A program made the translations under genes and the position numbers. From Rhizopus sp. PT2906 (taxonomy: Eukaryota; Mucoromycota; Mucoromycetes; Mucorales; Rhizopodaceae), in NCBI GenBank assembly GCA_025529335.1, contig JAMYHX010000310.1:1-50674 (forward strand): a stretch of 50,674 bases of DNA, read 5' to 3'. Below are positions 21,116-31,874 of the stretch, piece after piece. Position 1 is the stretch's first letter. Each line of letters starts with the position of its first letter. The notes under the pieces are model-generated. The model worked only from the letters and a program-made list of their open reading frames with translations, ran no database searches and was not told where the DNA came from.

Positions 21116-22501
21116 ATGTCTACTAAAACACGCCGTATTCAAAAGCCCTTTTTATCTACTATAAATAAAATACTCTCTATTCGAAACAAGATAAGCCTTG
21201 CGCTGAGATTTGATGACAGTCGTTCTTTGGTAAGAATATTGCCTTTGAGCAAACAACCACAACCTGTGACAAATTCTCTTGCTGTAGCACACACTGCTAT
21301 TCCTCACTGTAAATATACCATTGACTTGAGGTAATATATAGACAAGTTATCAATAATAGTCACTCTAATCTTCCCTGAATAGAGCATTAAAGGGGAAAGA
21401 ACTACAGCGGGCTGTTCAGAAATTGGTTACAACTCTATTCCCAGAGCTTGTAGCAACTCACACCTTTAATCTGACTCGAGTCAGTGGAGCGATGACAAAG
21501 TAAGTTATAAAATGGATTAAAAATACAATGTACTCATTTTCTTGTCTCGTAGCGCCGTCTATTTTGTAAATGTTGGTTCTTATCGTATGTTATTGCGCAT
21601 CTATGGTATTGGTTGTGAACAAATTTTGGATCGAGATAAAGAACTAAGTTGGCTCTCTCGTCTTTCACAACTCAGTATTGGCCCTAGACTTTTGGGTACC
21701 TTTGGTAACGGTCGATTTGAGGAATACCTCGAATCAACGACATTAACCCGAGACGATCTCCGCGATCCTCATACCTCAGCACAGATCGCCTCTAGACTAT
21801 ACCAACTACATTCTATTGTGGACACATTTCCTCCCTCAGATAATGAAACCCTAGAAGTCTGGCAACATATTGATAAATGGTATAATTCCCTTGAAAGTGA
21901 AATATTCCCTATTCTTAACATGGATCCAGGTTGGGCCAAAGAGATTGAACAAAAACTTAATTTGGCTGAACTGCACAAGGATATTGAATCATGCAAGCGT
22001 ATATTGAATCAATTATCTACTCCTACTGTATTTGCACACAATGACGTAGGGCGCAGATTTTTTTTTTTTGCTTGATCGTACCTTTCCATCTAACCTAGTT
22101 TATTTTTATAGACACAATATGGGAATATTCTGAGAACAAACGAAACCAATGAGCTTGTTGTCATTGATTTCGAATATGCAGGCTATAATCCCCGAGGTTA
22201 TGACATTGCAAACCACTTTTGTGAATGGATGTACAATTATCATGGCGACGAGCCTGCAAAGATGCATCTTGAAGACTATCCAACAGTAGAAGAGCAAATG
22301 CGATTCCTGACTGCCTATGATCAACAGCATGCTGTCGAGTTGCTCGAGGAAGTTGAGCTATGGAAGATGGCTTGTCATCTCTTTTGGGGTCTTTGGGGCC
22401 TTGTTCAGGCCAGTCAAAGTGAAATTGAATTTGACTACTTTGGTTATGCAATGCAAAGATTCGATATGTTCAAACAAGAGTTAGCTAAAAATATATTGTA
22501 G
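21116..22501 (+). CDS. Choline/ethanolamine kinase
   Basis: Catalyses the first step of the Kennedy pathway, phosphorylation of choline or ethanolamine by ATP in the cytosol. Four exons (21116-21330, 21383-21499, 21553-22045, 22112-22501) total 404 residues. The kinase blocks are NLTRVSGAMTNAVYFVN (nucleotide loop, split by an intron), GPRLLGTFGNGRFEEYLES, the catalytic VFAHNDTQYGNIL (joined at 22045/22112) and the family signature VVIDFEYAGYNPRGYDIANH followed by FCEWMYNY. It ends with EIEFDYFGYAMQRFDMF. The N-terminal 70 residues are basic and poorly conserved. Sequence alone does not separate choline from ethanolamine preference. Confidence 0.92.
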
Positions 22502-22872
22502 AATTACCTCCTATTTAAAACTATAGACTATATAATTAGACTATACGATTTTATAATAGAATAAAGGTTATTTTTCAATTATCTTTTCTTTGTTGTGTAT
22601 CTGTGAATATGTTGTAGAAACGTCATGCTGAGGAGAGTAAAAACCTATCGATTCAAACACCAGAGTTATAGTAACAAAATAAAACGTTATGAAAATTACT
22701 GACTTTGAAAATTCAATGATATTATTGGATGGCGTTCATAATGCGCCTTAGTGTAAATGGAACAAATTGATGTCAACACTATTACAGGTTTCTTTCCATT
22801 AGAAACAAAATGATACAAAAAGTAAACAAAAAAAGGTTTTGAAAATAAATAAATAAAAAATCTCCCTTTATC
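22502..22872. other. Intergenic region before the GH27 gene
   Basis: 371 bp of AT-rich sequence with AATAAA near 22560 for the upstream gene and an A/T-rich leader (AAATAAATAAAAAA near 22845) before the next start. No gene or structured element is seen. Confidence 0.5.
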
Positions 22873-24348
22873 ATGGCCAATAACGCCAATTATAGTGTAC
22901 CAGATTATGCTAAAAAGCCAGTCCTTGGCTTTTCTACTTGGTCGTCTCAACTACTGGACGATGTTCCAGGTTATGGAGGCAAACATTTGAACCCTTGGTA
23001 TTCATAGCAACACCAAAAGTGTATATATATATATATTAGGACAAGTGACTTACTTGATCTATATATATAATTTCGGAATTAGGTTTAATGAACAGCAGAT
23101 CAAAGAAGTCTCTGATGCCATGAAGGCTAAATTACCTCGTTATGAGTATATCAACTTAGATTCTGGCTGGTACCTAAATATAGAAAAGCCAACAAAAACA
23201 AAAATATTAATCTATTTCACAGGTGTACTGAATGCGATGAATATGGTAGATGGGCAGCTCGGGACGACTTGTTTCCGAACGGATTCCGCGCACTATCAGA
23301 CTACTTGAAACAGAATGGACATAAATTAGGTGTCTATCTGTTACCAGGCATTCGTCAAGATGCTGTTGATAAAAAGTGCAGGATAAAAGGCACAAATCAC
23401 ACGGTGGACGAACTAGTCCAGCTCCGAAAAGAAGGTTGTGGATTTTCGGGAACGACATTTATGCCCGATGCACATAATGAACTCGCCATGGCTTATTATC
23501 AATCCATAGCCGATTTACTCCATGAGTACGGTGTATCCTACGTCAAGCTGGACGCAGTTGGCCCTGGTGGTGGTAATGAATATTATCCTTACCAAGCACC
23601 TGACAACCGTGCATGTACGGTTATGTTGTACAACGCGTTAAGCAAGTACGGTATTTGGGTGGAGATTTCTTGGTACATTGATCACTCTTATGCAGATGAA
23701 TGGGCTCAGATATCGAACGGAGCACGTATCTATGTGGACATTGAATCCTATTCGACAAGGACCATGACATCCACTCATCGCGTCATGCAGCGAATAACTC
23801 CTTGTGAAAAATGGGCACAAAAGTGTGTGGTGGGAAGTGACTATGGGTTCTATATTGACCTTGACGTCGTCTTGGTCGGAATGACTGTCAACGGCAGATG
23901 CGTAGATGGCTTAGATAATGATGAAGTAAGGCAGACTTATATCAGCTTTTGGGCTATGGTCTCTTCGGTATTTTGTATAGGCTCGGATCCAAGGACAATA
24001 CCTGACAAATATCTGTCGTGGTATAACCATGAAGAAGTCCTGGATATCCATCAAAGCGGTATCATGGCTAAGCCCATAGGTTCAGGTGACGTATGGCAAA
24101 ACAGAAAGCAAGTGTGGTGGAAGAAGCTGAAGGATGGTCGCATTTACGTGTGCTTGATTAACGCTCATACTTATATATTCATGCTTGGGTTTAGCCATGA
24201 GGTCTCTATTCAGTTTAAGGATATTGGCTTAAAGCGAGCCTATGTTAAGGACGTTTGGACCGGTAAAGACCTTGGACTGTTTGAAGACAGATATAGTATT
24301 GTGCTAAGAGCTGCACAAAGTCAGCTTCTGCAAATTATACCAGCTTAA
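22873..24348 (+). CDS. GH27 alpha-galactosidase-like glycosidase, no signal peptide
   Basis: Clan GH-D glycosidase. Three exons (22873-22997, 23083-23169, 23223-24348) give 445 residues. The start is MANNANYSVPDYAKKPVLGF followed by STWSS, the usual barrel opening, then RYEYINLDSGWC, CDEYGRWAARDDLFPNGFRA and HKLGVYLLPG. The nucleophile Asp lies in VSYVKLDAVGPGG. The predicted acid/base region is SNGARIYVDIESYS. A C-terminal beta domain follows, with KQVWWKKLKDGRIYVCLINA and AYVKDVWTGKDLG. There is no signal sequence, so it appears cytosolic, unlike the secreted fungal alpha-galactosidases. The NLDSGW and WVEISWYIDHSYADEW blocks are closer in style to bacterial-type GH27 members. Substrate (alpha-galactoside or a related sugar) is not certain. 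Confidence 0.82.
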
Positions 24349-24432
24349 CATTTCTTTCATTTTCATTTTATTCAGCATTATATATTTTTATTTTTCTTTG
24401 AAGTAATAAACAAGGGATATATTTCCCTAGAA

Positions 24433-27400
24433 TTATTTAGGAGTTAATCTCATAATTGCAGACACGGGTACCACCTCTACATCTCTTGCACGGGCCTTCA
24501 CACTCAGGTTACGATCGCCTGTAACTAAACAAACAGGGACAACATCACCACGCTGATTCTTTTGTGAAATCCACCAGAGACAGCAGGAAAGAACCAAGTC
24601 ATCCAAGTTTTTATCACTTTCACCAAACACAAACTGCTCAGAGCGAATAGAGATGTTGTTCATAAAGCTATTATGCGACGTCTGTACTCGAAGCAGGTTG
24701 CTCTTTTTGGATTTTGTTGCCAACGTGGACTCGATCAGCTTAATAGCTTCCCCAGCCATAGTGCCTAGCCTCTGTGTGTTGGTCGCAAGTCCGTCCAGTT
24801 CGGTAATGACAACAAGAGGGACAATGATGGACCATTTTTCGGACGCAATGAGTTTTCTAATGTGTTCAAGATGCCCAATAAAGCAGTTTGTATCAAGTAC
24901 CAGCACTGTTTTATCAGGAAGAATACGCTCACGCAAGTAATTCAATCTGTTCTCTCTTTCCTTTGCCCGTGCTGGCAGTCGACGATAGTAATTGCTTTCG
25001 ATATCGGCTGTGACCATAGACTGTAACTGCTCTCTTCGTTTCTTCAATTGCGTCATTATATCGTCTTCTTCTTCTTCATCGCTTAAATCTGTTTTATCAG
25101 TCGACAATAACACATCATCGTCCATCTCTGCAACAATCGTGGGTACTTCTTGCTCCTCTTCATCGTCATACAGACTTTCTATTGTTTTATCCTTTTCTTG
25201 CTCCTTATAGACACGATTCACAATACGTTCCTTGATGGAGGAAGGTACAACGATGGCTTGATCGACAGGATCATAATATAAAATATCTTTCAAATGCTTT
25301 TTAAGAAAAAAAGAAAAGTGAGCTTTTCTGTTATATAAATACAATACCTACGTTACCTTGACTAATATAAAGCCATAATCTATAATTTTTATCTTTCGTC
25401 GCATTGTCGTATCAAGCCCCTCTGGCTGATGTTCTGCCTTTGGTTTATCTTCCTTTAATTTCAGCACGCGTCCAAAAGCTTCATCTATCCAACCTAGACC
25501 TCTTAGATGATGTTCTTCGGGAAGACTAGGCGTGTCTCCTAGAAACTTTTGAATGTCCAATATAAGCTGGCGTTCTTCTCTGCTCACATTTTCGTTTGCC
25601 TTTTCTTGATGCTGATCATCGTCCTCTTCATCAACAAAATGCTTATTCAGCACTTCATGAAGAAGTTCATGAGGGAGTTGAGAAATCAAATGATTTAGAA
25701 ACTGAATCAAAAGTGGCCAGAAAGCAGGTGATATCAGGGACTGATGGCGATCATTGTGTAATCTAGATTCTCTCGAGACAAGATCATATTCTATATCACT
25801 AATCAATTGTTCCCAGAACGAAGGCATGTTATTGCTACGCAAGCAAACGCCATTCAGAACAATCCATTGAAGTAATATTTCGATATAGATAAGCCAAGAC
25901 TCTGTTTCTGCCCCTTGTCTTTCTTGCTCATGTGCTGCTGAGTTGGGTGTTACTGTTTTGCCTCCAAAAAGAAACTCATCATTCAGTCGGAGAGGTATAT
26001 TGGGTAACTGTGGTAGAACCGGTGTTTGTGTGCGTGGTAGCTCTGGATCAAGGCATCTTCTAAAACATTCTACAGCAATTTGACAAGACGTGTCTATAGC
26101 ATAAGCAAACAGGACATTATCTTGAAGTTCCTGAATCAGTCTGCCATCTTCCGACGCACTTGTCTTGTTAAATATGGAATGATGATAGTCAGAAATAGCC
26201 TTTGTGAGTTTTGAATTTGAATAATCGTAGCTGTAGAGGGATGACAAGCAGAGTATGGCTGTCTCCAGCCAAAATAGTTCTGCAGCTGATAAAAAGTTTT
26301 CATCAGAGGGCAATGGCTTGATGATATCTTGATTACTGATGTCGATGGAATGTGTTATAGTTCTTGGAAACAGGTTATCAAAAAACAACCTTCTGGTCTT
26401 TGCAAACTCATCTAGTCCAATTTTGGTAAACAGCATACCATGAAGTTTGATGAACAGACCAGGCACAAGCGTGTGATAGTCTTGGTCCATAGTTTGACGC
26501 AATTGCTTTTTCTTGTCTTTTTTCGTTTGCTTTGACTCTATAAGCTTATTCATCCAGCGTCGATTGCCTTCAAACAATGCCAACATGCCTTCTCTTGCAT
26601 TTAAAAATCCATTTCTACGTACCATGAGACTACGTGTGCTGAGATAGAGCTTATGAAAATCGTATCCGGTAGAAATAGTTTTGGTCTGAAGTAGTAAGGA
26701 GAGGTTAAAGTACAAGTTCCCTCTAGCAGGCATCAGCCAGATACCGAGAAAGTACCAGGTCCAAGCCTCTTCAAACGCTTGTTGACGAGACCAGGGGCCT
26801 AAACCTTCATCTGGAATATACGTCCACCTGTACCTGGCAATATCACCACGAAGAGGCACTGTCCGGTACCATCTGTAGCCTTTTGTTCGTCTCCATTGGT
26901 TGAGGTAGGAATGTATATAATGTTCTTGATCTGGCTCAGTGCTCTTTAAGAATTGAGCGACCTGTTGATAAAATGCATCTACTCGATCCAAATACTCGAG
27001 AAAGAGACCAAGTAGACTAGACCCGTACTTCTTTTCAACTTTAGACTGTCCGTTTTCTTTCTCTTTATGTTCAATTTTTTTCATTGTCATCACTCCATCT
27101 TTGTTTAACACGGGTATTTGATGATCATCGTCATCACCATCGACTTCTAATAGCAGTTCTTCTCGCCACTCCTCATCCATGGCAGGTGAATCATCTTTTA
27201 CTGGATATTTTTTAATAGCAATCCTAAATTGGTTTACAAGGCTGTAAATGGCACGCTTCCAACAAAGGCTTTCTAGGCTCTTTTTCTCAGCGTATTCTAT
27301 ATCACATTCAAATATCTTCAAATAGGCCCCAGCCAATGCTAAATGAAGCTCAATTTTTTGTTTCCAGACGTCAAGTGCATCCTGAAGATCCTGCTCGGTA

Positions 27401-27852
27401 ATAGAAACCAGTACCTTAGGCTGAGGGTTTATCTCTGTTCTTGAGCATATCTCTTCTTCTTGTTGTTCTTCTTCACGAAAGCAAGCTAATTGACTAGAAG
27501 TCTTGGTAAGTGCGTCTATTTTTAGCTCATGTTCTCGTATAGATGTAATAAGTCGTTTCCAATATTTCCTTTTTGCATCTTGTGCTTGAGTTTCTTTGGA
27601 AGGTACATTATTATTATTATTATTATTACTAATTGTAATGTTGGTTGTTGTTGTTGTTGTTGTTGTTGTAGTAGTAGTAGTAGTAGTAGGCTTATCTCTT
27701 TTCTTAATGATGACAGGAGGTTCAGAATTGGGTTTCTTATTAAATGCAATAGGATTATCAAAGCTAGGGTTATATAACTGTCTTGAACCTTTTGTCTTTC
27801 TGCTATAGTCTTCGTCTTTTCTTTTCGGGAAACTCCCTGTTCTTTGACTCAT
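24433..27852 (-). CDS. EST1/SMG6-like protein with PIN nuclease domain
   Basis: Nonsense-mediated-decay/telomere factor family. Two minus-strand exons (27852-25357 and 25296-24433) joined through a 60 nt intron (VK then HLKDILYYDPVDQ) make 1119 residues. The N-terminus has Lys/Arg-rich sequence, then homopolymeric Thr and Asn runs from ACA/AAT-type repeats (27620-27690). The middle carries the EST1 14-3-3-like/TPR part, with ARGNLYFNLSLLLQT and FIKLHGMLFTKIGLDEF. The C-terminus is a PIN domain with intact acidic residues: VLVLDTNCFIGHL, VVITELDGLATNTQRLGTMA, NLDDLVLSCCLWW and CLVTGDRNLSVKARA. Intact acidic residues suggest it cuts RNA, as SMG6 does; SMG5-like members lack them. A second acidic segment lies at 25060-25190. 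Confidence 0.85.
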
Positions 27853-28159
27853 GATATTGGTTATTCACACCTTTAAACTATGTGTCAGCTTATAAAAGTA
27901 ATGTTTGCTTTTCTCTTTACTTCAAGTTCATTCCCAAAGTCAAAATGTGGTTTAATATATTGCAATAAGAAAAAGAATAATGACAAACTATCTAATTGTT
28001 ATTTCAAAAAGAAAAAGAAAGAGAGAAAGAGATAAATTTTATTGACCGCAGCTTGAGGGTGTTCTGCGGGATTCTTACAGACGATTAGACAATTCCCCAT
28101 GATTTTGTATACACAGGCTAAAAACTTGAATGAACCCTTCTTATATTACATAACCAATA

Positions 28160-29030
28160 CATTTTTCAATTAGGCAAGTTATGTTCATTGCTATTCATTA
28201 AAGAAATCAGTACTCGACTCCATTGCAGCAGTCACGGCCTTCATTGAATCATTGTATTATTATGATACGAACCGTCAAATAGAAGGCCATAACCCTTATA
28301 CTGTTCCAAGTCGAGGGTTCATCTTTTGGTTCATCTGACAGAGGATATAAGAAGATTTGATCCTGCTTTGAACTATGAAATTGAAAAAGACAAATACTTC
28401 AATAAGCACATTCGAGAACATTTGCTTTCATGAATATATCAAACGCTTCTAGAGGCATTAGCCATGAGTTTGGAAAACAGACTGTCATGAGACATATCGT
28501 TGAAGGCGATTCTTGTGTGAAGGATGGTTTAAGAGGAAAGTGCGGTTCGAGTATTGCCTCTTTTATTTTTGAGCATAAATAGCATCTCCTCTTTTATCTC
28601 GCTGATGGATCAAGAGAATTTGCAGACAGCAATTACAGCTCTCAAAACGTAAAGGTAGGCTCTTTTGATGTGTTCATCCATCGCAATAGTCTCCTAGCTT
28701 CTGAGGCCAAAAGCCATTATTGGGTCTTGTTCATGAGTCTCTGGTGTAACGGTTCAATCTGCATAACAGTAGTAGCCAGGAAGACTTCAAGAACGGTCTC
28801 TTGATCATGGAAGCAGCAACAATACCACATTCAGGTATCGCCCTTGGTCTGCTAGAAAGAGAATTCATTTTAGATATATTCGAGTAGAACAATAACTATA
28901 TTCTTATCAATTTGAACAACTTTGGCTCGTACTGGTACTTTAGACTTTTTTACCACAATAAAAATACTGGAAATATCTCAAGTCGTTTTGGTGTCACTCC
29001 AAATTCCTTTTTTAGGTACTTTTAAGCAAT
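28160..29030 (+). pseudogene. Decayed protein-coding sequence, unidentified
   Basis: Between the EST1-like gene and UTP5 the plus strand shows a chain of long open stretches in changing frames. These include SVLDSIAAVTAFIESLYYYD with GHNPYTVPSRGFIF (28205-28338), LTEDIRRFDPALNYEIEKDK with YFNKHIREHLLS (28330-28432) and a 70-codon run from about 28588 (ADGSREFADSNYSSQNVKVG, then SFDVFIHRNSLLASEAKSHY). After these come GLLIMEAATIPHSGIALGLL with EREFILDIFE and a TAG, then NNNYILINLNNFGSYWYF. Breaks and stops suggest a dead gene. I do not recognise the family, and a spliced live gene cannot be fully excluded. Confidence 0.35.
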
Positions 29031-29156
29031 CAATGCCTCCCTTAAAAAATTGTTTTTATATAAAAAAAAGTCACTTACGTGACTAGCTTTTATTTTTTTT
29101 TCATATTGTCTCCTAAATAATAAAAACAACTCTTCAATATTGAGCATAAAGAGACA

Positions 29157-31247
29157 ATGGGCAAAGCACCGATCAAGAGGAATCCCGATACTTCAACTGT
29201 AGAAACATCAGCCAATCCTTCAGAGAATGCGGGTATTGTCATTTCTGCATTTGATGAAAGCACAACTGCAGATCACTTTGCTTTAATCTCTATGGCTATG
29301 GATCGACACCGTCTGCGTATTTTTAATGTTCGTTCAGGCACTGTGAGCAACGATTATAGTGCAAAAGAGAAAGAAAGAGTAACATGCTTATCATGGGGAT
29401 ACATTAAAGATAATAGTGATTTACAAGTAAATAATACCTTTAAAAAAGCAACACAACGCTGACATGCTCTTTCTTTTAGGCAAGCACTGTGCAAGCATTC
29501 AAAAAGAAGAAGAGTGGTGTAGCACCTTTATCTAAAGTGATTGCTTTAGGTATGCAATCTGGTTCAATATCTATATACTCGCTTAGCCACGGTATTGTGA
29601 TAAAGAGACTGGAAAATGCGCATACAACACCTATATCTGATTTTGTCATGACAAAGGACGGATCGAGAGGATACTCAGTTGCTGAGGATAATTACATTGT
29701 AGAATGGGATATTGAAGAAGAAAAAGAGCTCTTGTAGGTTTACAATAGACATAAACAAGCACGTACTTATTTTATATATTTAGTAAATGGAAAGCAGATG
29801 CAAAGAACGTACGTAGATTGAAATTAAGTCATGATGGATCAAAATTAGCTACAGCAGGACACACTATCACTCTTTGGGATCTGAATAGTCGTAGTGTGAT
29901 CAAGGTATGTTTATTTAAATCATCAAGTCATGTCACTAATTCTTTTATATGTAGAAATTTACTGGACACGCTAGCGTAGTGAAAGAACTTGCCTTTTCAC
30001 CTCAGGATGACTTGTTAGTTTCAAGTGCTGAAGATGATCGATACATTAACGTCTGGGATGCCCAATCATCAAATACGAATGCCAACAATGTGACGGCGCT
30101 GACGGTTGAAAGCAATGTGTCGCACATTGACTTTTCTACAACAGAGCCCACTGTACTTGCCGTAACAGAGGAAGGTATCGTTGCCGTCTGGGAAAACCCT
30201 TCATTGGTCACAGTACAGGCAACAAGTCATAAGCGAAAGATGATGCGATCCTTAACCAAGGAACCAGATACTAGCATCAAGGTTCTGTCCACTGAACAAG
30301 ACAACAAGATGATACCGATCCTGGCAGCCAAGTTCGTGACAGACAAGGGAGGCAAATCCATCATGACTGCTCGTGGATCAAGCGTGAAACCATCATTTGA
30401 AGTAGTAAAATATGTGAATGAAGAGACAGGCGCGATTTTACGAGAAATTGAGTTATCGAGACAGCCAGTGACAAACTTTTTGATTGATAATGCCTCCATT
30501 GCTGCAAACAACCTTAGGACAACCAAAAAGATCTATGATGAATCGACAGTGACAGTGGTTGGCAATTCTGATTTTGCTATCAAAGCACCTACGATGGCTA
30601 ATGATCAACAGGAAGACGAAGGTTCTGCGGAACAAACAATCGAACAAAAGCTGATGAGTCTCGACGTGACTGATTCAAATGAACACAAGGCGAAAAAGAA
30701 CAAGAAGAAGACGCTTGAGACACCTGCAGCTGGTTCCTTACAAACAGTCTTAGTCCAGGCACTCCACTCGGGCGATAACAGTTTATTGGAAGCTTGTTTA
30801 CAATTTACAAAGCGAGATGTGATTGAGAACACAATTAGACGATTACCAACAAAATACATTATTCCCTTATTGATCGACTTGATTACACGCTTCCAAGAAA
30901 AGCCTGGTCGTGCACCTGCGCTTCTGATCTGGATTCAGTCTATTCTCTTGATTCATACGGCTTATTTGATGACAGTGCCTAATCTAGTAGGTAAATTATC
31001 CAACTTTTATCAAGCACTGGATACACGATTAGGCGTGTTTCCCAAATTACTTGCTTTAAGAGGACGTTTGGATGTTGTGCAAAGTCAAGTCAATGTCAAG
31101 TCTTATTCAAATATTAATGACAAGGAATTGGAACGCGCTCAAATAGCAGAAAGTATATATGTAGAAGAAGACTCTGATGATGCAGCAGAAGAAGAAGATG
31201 AAGAAGAGGAAGAGGAAGAAGAGGAAGACGATATGGAGTTGTATTAG
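29157..31247 (+). CDS. UTP5: UTP5/WDR43, SSU-processome WD40 protein
   Basis: Nucleolar component of the t-UTP subcomplex, which couples rRNA transcription with early pre-18S processing. Four exons (29157-29426, 29480-29733, 29784-29904, 29955-31247), 645 residues. The N-terminal half is a WD40 propeller: DRHRLRIFNVRSG, GSISIYSLSHG, DNYIVEWDIEEEKEL, SKLATAGHTITLWDLNSRSV, HASVVKELAFSPQDDLLVSS and DDRYINVWDAQSS. A Lys-rich segment (KAKKNKKK) leads into the C-terminal UTP12 domain, with LQTVLVQALHSGDNSLLEAC, RRLPTKYIIPLLIDLITRFQ and KLSNFYQALDTRLGVFPKL. The protein ends in a strongly acidic Glu tail encoded by GAA/GAG repeats (31180-31235). WDR43 is the animal equivalent. Confidence 0.9.
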
Positions 31248-31874
31248 TCATTCTGTAGATATAAAAAAAAGAAAAAGAAAAAGAACTTAACTAGTTTATT
31301 TAAATAAAATAAATAATAAAAGATGATATATTTTGTTGTGTTATGAGTTATATAATGCTTAAATGTTGAGTAGTAACTGCCTCTCGTAGATACAGCTACA
31401 ATATGACGTATCATTAAAAGGTGTACCTGCATGTCTGTAGTAATGAACTGAATTAAAGTGCTTCTTTATAATCTCAGGCAGTATGTAAAAAAAAGACTAA
31501 TAAATATGGCTTCTTTTTATTTTACGCCAGATTAGTCTAGACTAAGTTTTGTTATTTACGCAGTAAAAAAAAAAAAAAGAGAGAGAGAAATGATCAACAG
31601 TGAGAATCAGTTATATAAAGAAGCAAGGGCGACGCGTAAAAGGATTATAAAATGATCAGAAAGGAAACTTGACAATTAAATAGAATCACGAGAAATGTAT
31701 TTTGACAGTTTAGTGCTTGTTGCTGCTTTTAATAGACGGAGAAAGAATTGAGTAAAAAGGTACATAAAAAAAGGGCAACAGTTACACGACTTTATATAAA
31801 AAGATGAAACTTTTTTATAACCTTTTTTTCTCTCTCTCTCTCTTTTTTTTTTTCATTTTAAACCATTTTTCACA
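31248..31874. other. Intergenic region and TATA box before phospholipase D
   Basis: 627 bp. It begins with the UTP5 3' end (AATAAAATAAATAATAAAAG near 31303-31322) and contains A-runs at 31565-31577. Near the PLD start there is TTTATATAAAAAG (about 31790-31802), about 80 bp before the ATG, followed by a C/T-rich leader of CT repeats (31827-31850). TATA plus a C/T-rich leader is the promoter layout seen before several genes here. No other gene is seen. Confidence 0.5.

Noticed and set aside
24653..25210. Plus-strand Ser-rich frames opposite the PIN domain
   Set aside because: Antisense shadows of the acidic and PIN-domain codons of the minus-strand gene.
27522..27808. Frames with Cys, Val or Gln runs near 27.6 kb
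   Set aside because: They are other-frame readings of the trinucleotide repeats in the EST1/SMG6-like gene.
28540..28560. GGTTCGAG, resembling a tRNA T-loop
   Set aside because: The flanking bases cannot form a T-stem and no acceptor or anticodon stem fits around it.
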